From Paracentrotus lividus (lineage: Eukaryota; Echinodermata; Echinoidea; Camarodonta; Echinidae): a stretch of DNA of 64,000 nt. Shown here piece after piece: positions 46,359 through 56,935 of the stretch. The notes under the pieces were generated by a model. The model made no database searches. It was given only the letters and a program-made list of their open reading frames with translations, and had not been told where the DNA came from. The stretch lies in contig CALNVZ010003426.1 in NCBI GenBank assembly GCA_940671915.1, forward strand, positions 15,341,525-15,405,524. Reading direction: 5' to 3'. The stretch's first letter is position 1, and the number at the start of each line of letters is the position of its first letter. A program made the position numbers and the translations under genes.

Positions 46359-46630
46359 TCCTTAAGCACCTAAAGTGCCCAAGACCGCGTCAGATTACTC
46401 ACTAAACTGCCCAAACCGGCCTCCGTTCTTTTGCATTTTTATGGTCATGCAGTATCCAAAATAAGAGGTCAAAATGCCATACTTGTTGTGCAGTACCTAC
46501 ACAGTATGTGCTAATCTGCACAAAAAATACATAAAAATACAAAGAATTTCACATTGAAACACAATGACACATACAGCTTACACTTCCTTTAGGGAATAAA
46601 CTTTTCATGCAGTCTCTAGGTGCTAAAGGG
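46359..46630. mobile_element. piggyBac-like MITE, copy 2, abutting a UMPS splice donor
   Basis: TTAA at 46,355-46,358 and 46,631-46,634. Right end TAGGTGCTAAAGGG as in copy 1 (26,650-26,966); left end TCCTTAAGCACCTAAA has diverged. The right TTAA starts at intron position +4 of the UMPS exon ending at 46,638. Confidence 0.75.
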
Positions 46631-46637
46631 TTAATAC

Positions 46638-46738
46638 CTGTAGAGGTTAATGCCTGCTTTCTTCAGTCTATCTGAGCCTCCCTGTGCTCTGTCCAATAGC
46701 ACAATGGCGTCTGTCACCTCAAACCACCTCGCTAGGGA
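46638..46738 (-). CDS. UMPS: UMPS exon: OPRT VTDAIVLLDR segment
   Basis: Encodes VTDAIVLLDRAQGGSDRLKK then AGINLY, a core strand and loop of orotate phosphoribosyltransferase. Acceptor TTTTCAG|TCC and donor TACAG|GTATTA. Before VTDA the literal frame reads SLARWFE, but the phase from the previous exon and the family pattern (E-GL-VTDA) require two more bases, at GAGG-TGG and TTTG-AGG (about 46,724 and 46,718). The exon would then be 103 nt and join in frame. Confidence 0.88.
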
Positions 46739-47426
46739 CTGAAAATAATGGATTTACGAAGAAAGAAAATCGTAGAACCTCAGAGCGACAGTTTAATCAA
46801 GTTATGATAATAGGTTGTAATGTTAACACAGGGTGTTCAGTTGGATTTACCCACTAGGCCTAAAAAATTACACTTCTTGAAGCCAATGCATGCTGTAATT
46901 ATAAATGATAATAATGAGACTTATTGAACACGCAAATTGTTTGAGGACACTCATTGCACTAGCTTAACAACAATTTTAATTGGTATAGGGTATGCTACAA
47001 ATCAATTACTAGTATAATAAGTATAGCATGACAAAAGAAGAATCTGCGGGCCTGAAATTTTTCTTTTCTTCTTTTCGAGTTTAACTGCCTCCTTCAATTC
47101 TAAGATTACCGCATAGTTCCAGGGAGGGGCTAGGTGCAATACACTGGGCGAGCACCCATTTAAATAGTGTACTGGTTTTAACGTGCTATAGGTTTTGGCT
47201 CTCCAATAATTTTGCCATTTGTTTATGTTTTCATTACTTATAATAGTCTTATGTTAGTTGAAGTTTTCGCTAAGATGGACTAACGAAATTCACGGAAAAT
47301 AGAAAAATAATGACTTATAGAGTATTTCCAAATAGCTCAGCACATATATGAACAAACTCTTTATTCAGTAACTATCAGGATTTTGCAAGAAAATGTTCGC
47401 ATAGACGTCGATGTTTCAATTCATAC

Positions 47427-47586
47427 CTGTTGCAGTTTCCAGGACACTTGACCACTGGTACTACATCTTCACGATCAAGCACGAATCGCCTTCCTGGAAC
47501 ACGCCCTCTATATCTTCTTGGTGCCATACGACTTTGCTTCTCCTTCCTACGTATCACCATAGGACGTTCTGTTTCACAGCCATCAA
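47427..47586 (-). CDS. UMPS: UMPS exon: PRPP-binding loop of OPRT, several frame breaks
   Basis: Opens DGCETERPMVIRRKE and in successive frames shows KSYGTKKI, EGVFQEGDSCLIV, EDV, V-TSG and SSVLETAT. In order these are the IRRKE loop, the KxYGT stretch and the PRPP-binding motif (hydrophobic-hydrophobic-ED-VVTSG) of orotate phosphoribosyltransferase. The pieces are displaced by five single-base losses, near GAGAA, ATATA, GTGAA, GTACC and GGTCA. With five bases added the exon is 165 nt and fits the flanking phases exactly. No other damage is seen, so sequencing error is more likely than a dead gene. Confidence 0.85.
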
Positions 47587-47855
47587 CTGTGAAGTGCAAA
47601 ACTAAAAGATTAATATGATTTGTGTCATTAGTATGTAAACTTAGTGGACCTGATACATTTCATATTCTTTGTGGGGGGTTTAATATTTTTCAAAACTAGA
47701 GATTCCAAGCGTTGTAGTGATCAAAACTTTTAGTTTAATATCTTATTTCTTAGTTACTATCATACAGAAAAAACTGCATCTCCTGTCATTTGTATCATTG
47801 TTTTGAGCTTTCAAACAAAGAGTGAAATTGACCACAAATATATAATATCAAAAAG

Positions 47856-48008
47856 ATGAGCAAAGGAAAATGGAATTCCATCCGGATTCGATCCCGAGAC
47901 CTCCTGATTGCTAAGACAGGTGCTCTATCGACTGAGCTATGTCAAGCTCTTACAATGATGTCTTTCCCAGAAAATTCCCTAACTTTCAATGCTCGAGTGA
48001 TTGACTTG
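47856..48008 (-). mobile_element. tRNA-derived SINE (copy 2)
   Basis: On the minus strand: TAGCTCAGTCGATAGAGCAC (A box), CTGTCTTAGCAATCAGGAGG, then CGGGATCGAATCC (B box), followed by GGATGGAATTCCATT. The upstream side carries GAGCATTGAAAGTTAGGGAA, shared with copy 3. This is the best-preserved head of the three. Confidence 0.7.
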
Positions 48009-48080
48009 GGGAGAAATCCCTCGCATTTATCCCCAACTTGATTTCTATACTTTGGCTTCATGCCAGGGTCTGTAGCTAAT

Positions 48081-48212
48081 GATCACTCAAGCATTGAAAG
48101 TTAAGGGTTGGACATGGACATAAGGGCTCAGTCAGTAGATCACATAATCTGTCTGGCAATCAGGAGGTCTCGGGTTGTAATCCTGATGGAATCCCATTTT
48201 ATTTGCTGACCT
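48081..48212 (+). mobile_element. tRNA-derived SINE (copy 3), inverted relative to copy 2
   Basis: CAAGCATTGAAAGTTAAGGG, GGCTCAGTCAGTAGATCACA, AATCAGGAGGTCTCGGGTTG and TAATCCTGATGGAATCCCAT follow the same order as copy 2 but on the + strand. With copy 2 it forms an inverted pair about 70 bp apart in a UMPS intron. Confidence 0.65.
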
Positions 48213-48307
48213 TCTTTTATATTGTTTTGGCCTGTCAGGACACAATGTAGGAATAGTTTCTTGATAATCTTTTCATTAGGTAATATTAACCCTTGAAAAG
48301 TGTATAC

Positions 48308-48410
48308 ATACGGTAGCAATAGGTAAAGCTGTGTAAGGTACTCCACACAGAACATCGTACTCTACTCCACTTTTCTTTGCTGTTTCATGTATGGTGTCAG
48401 CAACAGCATC
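48308..48410 (-). CDS. UMPS: UMPS first recognised exon: CGVPYTALPIAT of OPRT
   Basis: UMPS (uridine 5'-monophosphate synthase) joins PRPP and orotate to OMP, then decarboxylates it to UMP, in the cytosol. This exon reads DAVADTIHETAKKSGVEYD then VLCGVPYTALPIATV, the start of the phosphoribosyltransferase fold. Acceptor TTTTGCAG|GAT. The donor is ambiguous: ACCGTAT|GTATAC keeps frame with the next exon, while ACC|GTATGT does not; I used the former. About 45-50 N-terminal residues including the LKSG-SPxYxDLR segment are missing and were not found on the minus strand up to 64,000. From here to the stop the exons give 1,294 nt; adding eight inferred lost bases gives 434 codons including the stop, close to human UMPS (480) minus its N-terminus. 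Confidence 0.92.
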
Positions 48411-49354
48411 CTGCAAAAGAAACATCAAACTAAAAGTACATATAAATTGTTTTTTTTCTTTTCTTCATCTTAATTAGTGTAAAAAATAATTAAGAAAAGG
48501 TTTTAAAAACCTTTCCCCACCCCTTCCTCTCTCTCTATCTCTCTCTTTTAGTATGATGGGGAGACCATAGTTCGCGCAAATTTCAAAAATTATACAAAAT
48601 GTGACATTCAATCAACAATATTTCATGTTTTACACAAAATCAACGAAAACTAAAAATATACCAAATAAACGGCAAAATTCTACACTCCGAATCGCCGAAC
48701 GAAGAAGTGAACTAGGTCAAAGGGTTTCGACGATATCGCGATTTCAAAATTCTATGTCGATCGAACGATCGCGCATTCTGCTGAAAAAGTCAACAAAACA
48801 GTGTGACCTTAATTCCCGCACGGGCGTTTGACAAAGATTTATCAAGAAATTCCATCAGTCTAAGGAAAGGGAATAACAGTAAATGTAAGTCAAAATTTCA
48901 TAGAATAAGATGATATTAATATCATCTCACAATTTTATGACATTAACTCAGAAAATGATGATTTCCAGACCCTTGTCAAAAAGCTCGGAATTTTCGCAAC
49001 GGACACGCAATTTTTCAATGTTTGGTCAATAATTTCACAATTCGATACACCATACCGTGACGAAAGTTTGGATCTTAAGCAATTTTGGTCCCTCTATCTG
49101 ATGCTGCTATCAGATTTTCACGATATTGATTACTTTTTGAGATATCCATCGTGCGTGAACTAAGGTTCTTCTTTCCCTGGCCCTTCTCTCTCATGTCCTG
49201 TCTTCTGCTTTTTTTTCTTCTTCTTTATCTTTTTCTTTTCCAATTTTCTCTTCTTTATTTCAGCCTTTGAATAAAAGTTAGTTTAGACCAGATAGATTTG
49301 GACTAAATTGAATTTCCTCTTCTCCCCCCTTCCCCCCACCCACTCAAGAAACCT

Positions 49355-49476
49355 TGGGCTCGTCATAAGTCTAAGTTATTGGACAACCCATAGGGACTCG
49401 TGTTGTAGAATTAACACACGTTTCAATGGGGTCTCCACAATCTTAGACTTATGACGGTTTCTAGAAACGGGCCCCT
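49355..49476. mobile_element. Small foldback with CGTCATAAGTCTAAG arms
   Basis: CTCGTCATAAGTCTAAG on the left faces CTTAGACTTATGACGG on the right. The TTGTAGAATTAACACACG interior is non-coding. Outer flanks match only partly (GGGCT and GGGCCC). Confidence 0.55.
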
Positions 49477-49927
49477 TGCTTCTTTGATTTGAACTTGAAC
49501 TTGAACTTTGAAGTTTGAGTCCGAGCTATCTCTTTTATTTTGTTTCATTTTGTCTTTATCTTTTCCTCTTTCAACTTATTCAAGACTCGGAAAGACTTCC
49601 TTTTGTACCAGCCACTTTTTTTTGCTCGCTCTTTGCCAACATTCTAAAAGAGGGCGATTTTTTGATGGGGTCTGATTAAAAATGGGGCTTGGTATTTTTG
49701 GGGGGGAAAATCCTAAAAAGATTTTTTTTTTTTTTTTTTTTTTTTTCAAAATGTTTATTTCACTTTAGACTGTGTGTGTGTCTCTCTCTCTCTTTCTCTC
49801 CCTCTCTCTCTCCTTCTCTTTCTCTCTGACTCTGGCTCCAACTATTCCAGTCTTTGTTCTCACACCTGGCAATTAGCATCACAATGACCTGCAAATTCAA
49901 AAACAGAGTTTTGTAATTATTAGCAAA

Positions 49928-49996
49928 TGGAAATGTTCTCAGCTGGATGTGAACCATAGACCTTGAGTATGACAGTCGAGCGCTCTACCGATGTAT
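49928..49996 (-). ncRNA. tRNA-like sequence, probably SINE head or tRNA pseudogene
   Basis: The minus strand reads ATCGGTAGAGCGCTCGACTG, an A-box-like D arm, and later TATGGTTCACATCCAGC, a B-box-like T arm, at a spacing near that of a tRNA. The acceptor stem does not pair convincingly, so I do not call a functional tRNA. Confidence 0.4.
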
Positions 49997-50576
49997 CTGC
50001 AAGAGATAGAATGACTGGATGGTGTCAGTTGAAATAAGTAGCCTATAATGACTATAATCATCCTGTCACAAGCTGGAGCTATAAATTAATAATTGACATA
50101 GACTCTAAATATGCCACCACAACACATGTAGACTATTACAGCTCTATTCAGCTGAATTGTTGTGTATTCCAGCCTTGTTTGCACATCTGTGATTGCTGTT
50201 TGGTACAGTCCCATATCTGAAAGTCTGAAAGCCTGACTGAGTTGCATGTAGTTTGGCTACATAGAGTTTGAAGTTATGTGGAATTTACCTTCTGAATCTG
50301 AACTCTGAAGACAGTGAAGTTGCATAGATTTATACCTACCCAGCAGGGATTAATTCAAGCAGGTAGGCTTTATAGCTAGAGCTAGCTTGGATGAATTTTA
50401 GATTTTTTCGGGGTTTCCTTTATTTATTTGTAACTTTGAGGCTGTTTTCTTTAGCTATTTATTGAACAATATGAAATCTAGTTCTTGCAATTTTAGAATC
50501 TTACTGGTTGTGATGATCATAGGACACCTGTTCGGTGTCTTCTACGACCAAATTATATGCCCTAAACTGACCCTAA

Positions 50577-51040
50577 CACTAACCCTAGGACAACCGGGTC
50601 GCGATGACCCTAGGACACCGGGTCTCGATGACCCTAGGACAACCGGATCGCGATGACCCTAGGACACCGGATCGCGATGACCCCTAGGACACCGGATCGC
50701 GATGACCCTAGACACCGGGTCTCGATGATCCTAGGACACCGGATCGCGATGACCCTAGGACACCGGAGCGCGATGACCCAGGACACCGGATGGCGATGAC
50801 CCTAGGACACCCGGGTCGCGAGTGCCTCTAGACCCGGTCCGATGACCTAGGACACCGTGTCGCGATGACCCTAGGACCCGTCGCGAGACACAACACGGAT
50901 CGCGATGACGCCTAGGACACCGGGTTCGGCGATGACCCTAGACACCGGGTCGCGGATGACCCTAGGACAACCGTGTCGGCGATGACCCTAGGACACCGGA
51001 TCGCGATGACCCTAGGACCCGGTCCCGATGTCTAAGTAAG
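50577..51040 (+). repeat. 24-bp minisatellite, GACCCTAGGACACCGGRTCGCGAT
   Basis: About 18-20 head-to-tail units built of GACCCTAGGACACCGG plus GTCGCGAT or ATCGCGAT. It is seeded by ACTGACCCTAACACTAACCC at its left edge, which recurs at about 52,000. Units vary mostly by single-base gains and losses, partly biological and probably partly sequencing error. Confidence 0.85.
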
Positions 51041-51052
51041 ACCAAGTTATAA

Positions 51053-51989
51053 TAGAGTAAAAGCACCAATACCGACACTTAAGCGTTTTGGATTTAAAAA
51101 AAAATTTTAATCACTGAATCATATAAAACTCATATGTATTTTGTGTACAATGTTCAATGATAATATTATAAAAAACGAAATTGATAAAAAAATATGATAA
51201 ACAAAAAATTATTTGCTTTCTAATGAAAGCTTGTTTTGTTCTAAATATCGGAGCGTGTGCTAAATCATCGGACAAATTCAACAATGCGCCGCTCGATTTT
51301 GGCAGTTAGAATCAACACTTAAAAAAAGCATGAAATAATTGCTTGATTGTTCAAACAGCAATTTATTTCTGCCTCGCAAATGCCGATTTGAAAGATAAAA
51401 AAAAAAATAATCATAAAAGAATTGGTAAATATTAATTATTTACTTACCAAAAGAACCTCTTCCGACTCTAAATATTGATGTGTTTGATGAGCTCAATGCG
51501 CCCTGCACTCTAAAAAGCCAGCGCATGCGCGGTGTACAACATGCATTTCTCATTGACTGTCCGATATTTAGCAACAGCCTATTTTTAGAAGCTAGTGGAA
51601 AATCCCGCCCGAAGACCCCGCGGTAGTGAATGCACTTTTTTTCTGATTGACGCGACCATGCGACATCTCAGCTGTTAATTTCAAGTAAGAATCATATCTC
51701 CTGTTGGGATTTTTTTTTTAATCATCGCTCTTTTGGAGATCAAAATTAACCTGGGTCATAAGGATTTCTCGAAATCGCAACTATGGATTTTACCCTGGAT
51801 TTTACCTCTGGAATATATTTTTTGGGAGCAACCTGGCTCTACTGTGTATGCAGTGCAATAGAAGGTAAGATCATCTATCATATGCATGCAAGTCACCGTC
51901 CCATGTGGGGCCCGTTAGCTGTATGGGGGGAGTTGATCTAGATTTTGTCCGATATTTGGCAACGTCCGTATTTGGTGGTTTTACTCTAT
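51053..51989. mobile_element. Inverted-repeat element with ATAGAGTAAAA ends
   Basis: Left ATAGAGTAAAAGCACCAATA then CCGAC; right GTCCGTATTTGGTGG then TTTTACTCTAT. Flanking sequence on both sides carries the minisatellite seed words (ATATGCCCTA-ACTGACCCTA at 50,557 and 51,989), so the element probably inserted beside or within that repeat. Interior repeats include TAAATATCGGA and CCGATATTTAGCAAC. It contains a candidate signal-peptide exon. Confidence 0.5.
51783..51864 (+). CDS. Candidate first exon with signal peptide, uncertain
   Basis: ATG followed by MDFTLDFTSGIYFLGATWLY and CVCSAIE, then a strong donor GAAG|GTAAGA. A short polar start, hydrophobic core and small residues before a possible cleavage after CSA resemble a secretion signal. 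I found no downstream exon that would complete a protein in the next 12 kb, and the exon lies within an inverted-repeat element, so this may be chance. Confidence 0.2.
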
Positions 51990-52675
51990 ATGCCCTACAC
52001 TGACCCTAACACTAACCCTAGGATACTGGTTTCGATAACCTTAACACTGATTAGATCTGTAATATGCTAACCATAATATAACTGGATTAACATTTTCTCG
52101 TTCAATTCATTCAATACACAAAGAGGTCATTTGCCAATTTTGTTTGTAGCGAACCCATGACGTGGATCTACTGATGTACACGTATTGTTACATACTGCAA
52201 CGTCTTTCATACGACCTACCGCATCCACTTTGCTATCGCACAAACTCCTCAAAAACAGAGGCACCAATTTAGCTCACCATAATGTCAGGATATGACACCA
52301 TTACTCTAAGATCGAAGTATACGGGTGACTGAATCCCACTTTTTAGAGTAAAGTTTCCAAACTTCACAGCATTTACATCAAATAAGCGTAGAATGAGGGT
52401 TTCCAGATCCATTTTTCTTCAGCGGTTGAGCACGAAATCGGGCAATTAAGTATGGAACGCCAAATTTACAACAATGCGGTCTTTGAGTCGAGAATAAATT
52501 TTTAGCATCCTATAAATATTCTCAGAGAATTTTCTTTTCCCAGGGGCGGATTCTCCGATAGGGGGGCCGAATTTTTTTTTCATCCAAATTTCACTTTCAA
52601 AATCGCTCCGCGGCCCCTGCAAAGGCAGTAAATTTTGATAACTTAATTAATAAACTTAAACTTTTGATACACTTT

Positions 52676-53646
52676 CGCTCATAAAGGTTGGATATTTCCT
52701 ATATATGTGCTACAACAACATCTTTTTGCTTCGACTTTAATTTCTTGTAATTATTTGTCCCCGCTTTCACTTTTCGGGGGACTCTTGACATAGTCTTGAA
52801 CATTCCCCAACCATTCCTAGGGGGTGAAAAATAAAATAAGGTTTGTCAACCCCCACAATGCCCTTTTTTGTCATTTTTCGCATTTTGGGGCCCCTTGATT
52901 GTTTACCCGGCTGACCAAGGCCCCTTCCATCCTGCCCCCGCGAAACGCGTCTGAAATGTAGGGCTGATGATATTGCTCTTTATGTTAAATCAAGGGTTAA
53001 GATCACAGGCTTTGGTCTCTAGTCTATAGGGGAGGGGTAGAAATAAAAGGTGAGATCGGTGAAAAATTGAAATATTTTACTCTACTTTTATGGTCAAAAC
53101 AAAGGAAATAAAGATGAACCCTTAATTATTATTGTTTTCGCCAATTTTTTGTTTCAGCCTTAATGATAAGGTTGTAAATGATAATCATAGTCTATTTTCA
53201 TTATTATTCATGTTTGGCTGATATTCTACCATACATTTTTGTGAAGACAGAATTTCCATGCTGTAAAAACGAATAAAATCGATTTTGAACCCCAATCAAA
53301 ATAAACTTTGACCTTTCCCCTAGACAATATATCTGAGTCTGTGACCATAAACCTAGATTCAACTTAAGTAACAATAACAACCAGATACTTCACACGCGTT
53401 TCTTGGGGGCAGGACGGAGGGGGCCTTGGTCAGCCGGGTGAACAAAAAAGGGGCCCCAAAATATGAAAAAAAAATGGGCACTGTGGGGGTTGACAAACTG
53501 TTTTTATTTTTCCATACCCGGGAGTGGCTGGGGGAACGTCCAATATATAGCAAGGGTACCAAAAACTGAAAGCAGGAACAATTATTGAAGCCGGAGCAAA
53601 GTGATGTGGCTCAAACGCATGAAAAAATACCCAACCTTTATGAGCA
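52676..53646. repeat. Foldback repeat with 250-290 bp arms
   Basis: The left arm (about 52,676-52,965) and right arm (about 53,392-53,646) are inverted copies. Shared words include GCTCATAAAGGTTGG, TTTGTCAACCCCCACA, GGGGCCCC and CGGCTGACCAAGGCCCC against GGGGCCTTGGTCAGCCGG. The arms are diverged and the spacer is about 420 bp. Confidence 0.65.
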
Positions 53647-54160
53647 ACAATGTAAATCAACCTGAAAACATTTAATTTTAAGCGTTTTTTGTATTAAGCT
53701 CATAAAGAAAATACTTATCTCATTAAACAAAAAACGAGAGTATGACAATAACTAATATTATAACATCTCATTCTCCGGTCCCCATCTCTTGTATCTGTAG
53801 GTCTCTTTTGTCTTCTCCCGAGTTTATCTTTTAAGATAATTAACTGTCGCATGATATTTCATTAGTTTCATTTAGTTAACCGAAAGTTATAGGCCAGACC
53901 ATGTTATTAACACATTTATTGTATATGAATGATATAATATTTTGTATGCCCATATGTTGTGGTGTTACTGCTTTACAAAAATGTTATTGTGTATAATTGT
54001 GACGATTTGACTAATTATATTCAATATAGCAATACTTAATCTCCTTTTATTAAATTCTCGACACGCCTTCCCCCCCCCCCCCTCCAATCTCTCCCTTACA
54101 CTCTATTTTGTTCGCAATAATATACTTTGAATGTCGCCTTCCTTTCTATCTCCTTTACCC

Positions 54161-54164
54161 TCCC

Positions 54165-54221
<57 letters not shown>
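54161..54221 (+). repeat. Poly(C) then (TC)n tract
   Basis: A run of 14 C followed by about 46 bp of CT repeats. A second long polypyrimidine stretch is at 54,900-55,050. Confidence 0.9.
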
Positions 54222-54226
<5 letters not shown>

Positions 54227-54399
54227 GTGTCTCGCTATCTGAACTCGAAGTCCATTAGAAAATTAATGTATTGGCCTATAACTATTGCTCTGCCGGATAT
54301 CAATTTTTACCATACCGTCAGATCTGCAATTAAATAGTAAGTTTATTTTTGCTTATATTACATAATTATGTGTGTATAATTTATGGTTGGTACCCTTAT

Positions 54400-54500
54400 T
54401 ATATCCCCATGAATCCAATGACCGGGGTAGTACTAATTATGTCTGTAAAGCGCTTAGGTACTGTAGTCTATATTTATAATCATGTATATTATGCACTATA
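54400..54500 (+). repeat. SINE-like tail split by a foldback element
   Basis: TCTGTAAAGCGCTTAGGTAC and TATATTATGCACTATA resemble the AAGCGCT...GCNCTATATAAAT tail seen at 3.7 and 44.0 kb. The continuation TATAAATCCAGAATATTATT lies at 55,812 on the far side of the 54,501-55,811 element. Confidence 0.45.
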
Positions 54501-55124
54501 CAGGGCGTCCCAAAAAGAACAATACACTTTTGAAAGGGCTGCCAAATAAAAAATATATGATTTTAGGTAATGAAATTTACATGTATGGAAAGCTCATTAT
54601 CCCAAATTTCATATGACATCAAAAACTCCGAAAATAAGTCATGCATGAATGAGCAGCGTTCACTTTTGTAAAGGGTATGGAAATAAGGGTGCGCAGGAAT
54701 TGCCCTACCATTTTGTATGAGGAAAGTCATTTGGAGCTTATGGAATTGAGGATGATATGCAGAATTACTGATCAATTATGATGAGTTGGGGTTTGCTAAG
54801 TGAAATTTGTGGAATTGGGGATTACATTTTCATGCATGAGTGAACAGGAATATGTATTTCCTATTGTTGCATTGTAACTTTCCAAGGTCCTTCTGTGGTG
54901 TTTAATCTATCTCTCTCTCTCTCTTCCTTTTCTCTCCCTCCCTCTTTCTCTCTCTCTCTCTCTCTCTTTGTCTTCCTCCCTCTCTCCCTCTCTCTTCTAT
55001 TTTTCTCTCCCTGTCTCCCTCCCTCTTTCTCTATCTATCTCTCTCTTTTTGCATGGGTGTGTTTTGACCATTCATATTCATTGGTTTCTACTCCAAATAT
55101 CCTGACTACCTCCTCGCATCTTCT

Positions 55125-55167
<43 letters not shown>

Positions 55168-55811
55168 GGGGGGGGGGTTTAAACATCAGTGACATCATTT
55201 CAATTACTGTAAGATTGTCTAAACTTCTCATTGAATTACTTAATATCCAGGTGGGATTATGTAAATTGAATACTCTAAAAAAATGTTCGTTGGAAAAAAA
55301 AAGAACATCACTGATGTTAGACATTCAGACAATCCAAAAGATCATGAAAACGATTATCAGAACTGATAAAAAAATCTTACCCTGCTCCCCATCCTGACTA
55401 CCACTAACACACCACTGAAGAAACCTTGGAAAGTTACAATGCAACAATAGGAAATACATATTCCTGTTCACTCATGCATGAAAATGTAATCCCCAATTCC
55501 ACAAACTTCACTTAGCAAACCCCAACTCATCATAATTGATCAGTAATTCTGCATATCATCCTCAATTCCATAAGCTCCAAATGACTTTCCTCATACAAAT
55601 TGGTATGGCAAATTCCTGCGCACCCTAATTTCCATACCCTTTACAAAAGTGAACGCTGCTCATTCATGCATGACTTATTTTCGGAGTTTTTGATGTCATA
55701 TGAAATTTGGGATAATGAGCTTTCCATACATGTAAATTTCATTACCTAAAAAAATATACTTTTTATTTGGCAGCTATTTCAAAAGTGTATAGTTCTTTTT
55801 GGGACGCACTG
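54501..55811. mobile_element. 1.3-kb Tc1/mariner-like foldback, CAGNGCGTCCCAAAAAGAAC ends
   Basis: TA-CAGGGCGTCCCAAAAAGAAC on the left and GTTCTTTTTGGGACGCACTG-TA on the right. The arms mirror for about 400 bp (to about 54,900 and from about 55,400). The centre is polypyrimidine plus a T39G10 tract with no transposase frame. Arms are highly alike, suggesting a young element. Confidence 0.8.
55128..55177 (+). repeat. Long T-run joined to G-run
   Basis: About 39 T directly followed by about 10 G in the centre of the 1.3-kb foldback. Confidence 0.85.
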
Positions 55812-56554
55812 TATAAATCCAGAATATTATTTTTATTACTACTATATTTCTATATATTTTAAACATGAAATGAAATCAGAATAGAACCACGAAATTGAAA
55901 TGCACTGTAATATTTTGTGCCGAAAACAAAATGAAGCGGCATATAAAATTATCATTTCATTTTCTTGTACATGTATTTATTGTTTATTGAGTTGAAGAAA
56001 CTTGAATAAAAAAAGGGCTTGTGTGTTGTTGTCTTTTGTTATACATCCTCTTATCTTTAATCTCTTGATCTTGAGAAATTATCGGCCCTTCAGCACTTGC
56101 AAAAGAAATACACGTAAAGGTCATGCATGCACAATGAATTATAAGAGATTCCAACATTTCCATGCAAATGACTATAATATAATGTTGTGGATTAAAATCT
56201 TACATCCGAATGGAAGTCCCCGAATTTTTCTTTACAATAAGCATGAAATTTAAAGCACTTTGGGAATTCAATTAAATCTTCTCGTGAATATGAAGTCATG
56301 TGAGCGACAGCGGATATAAGAGAAGTATGAAAACAGAACTTTTCACTGGATAATTAAACTCCTACGGATCATAGTGTAATAACTAACCCCTTGGAGAATA
56401 TTACTCAATACTTATGACCAGAAGGCATATAAGTCTAAGCAATTTAATATCCACATGAATATAAAATCATGTGAGCGCATACTGTTCCTAAAAAGAAATT
56501 TAAAAGCAAGCCATTTTCAATGCTTTTATTTGGTCGGTCAAATTGATGCTTCTA

Positions 56555-56935
56555 CAGTGCGTCCCAAAAAGAACTACACTGTAAAAAAATAATACAGCAA
56601 AGTGATGTCAGCAGAGTCGCCATACAAAAATGTAATTTCAAATAACAGTTTTGCTGTAAATTTCTCCTCTAATAATTAATGAAAGAGAAGAAAAAAAATC
56701 ATTAGAGTTCTATAGCTTACACATTTGGTTAAAACGGAACAAATGTGTTAGTCCTGATGTATATTTTGTATTTCTCACGTAATTATTTGCAGGAGAAAAT
56801 TTACAACAAAACTGTTTTTTAAATTACATTTTTTATGGCGACTCTGCTGACAGCAGATTTGCTGTAAAAATACAGATATTTTTTACAGTGTATACACTTT
56901 TGAAATGGCTGCCAAATAAACAAATATATGGTTCT
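56555..56935 (+). mobile_element. Second CAGTGCGTCCC element end, interrupted
   Basis: TA-CAGTGCGTCCCAAAAAGAAC, a gap filled by the next entry, then TACACTTTTGAAATGGCTGC-CAAATAAA, the continuation known from 54,520-54,550. It is a partial copy of the foldback's arm. Confidence 0.7.
56577..56890. mobile_element. TA-flanked CACTGTAAAAAAATA MITE inserted in the preceding element
   Basis: CACTGTAAAAAAATAATACA on the left and AAATACAGATATTTTTTACA-GTG on the right, with TA on each side. It also mirrors AGCAAAGTGATGTCAGCAGA with CTGCTGACAGCAGATTTGCT. 314 bp. The host sequence resumes exactly after the TA. Confidence 0.75.

Noticed and set aside
40690..48410. UMPS as a pseudogene because of frameshifts
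   Set aside because: All breaks are single-base losses confined to 45.1-47.6 kb; splice sites and motifs elsewhere are intact and the corrected length is an exact multiple of three.
49928..49996. Functional tRNA gene
   Set aside because: A- and B-box-like words exist but the acceptor stem and full cloverleaf are not convincing.
54895..55182. Ser/Leu/Phe-rich frame at the polypyrimidine tract
   Set aside because: Arises from CT and T repeats at the centre of a foldback element.
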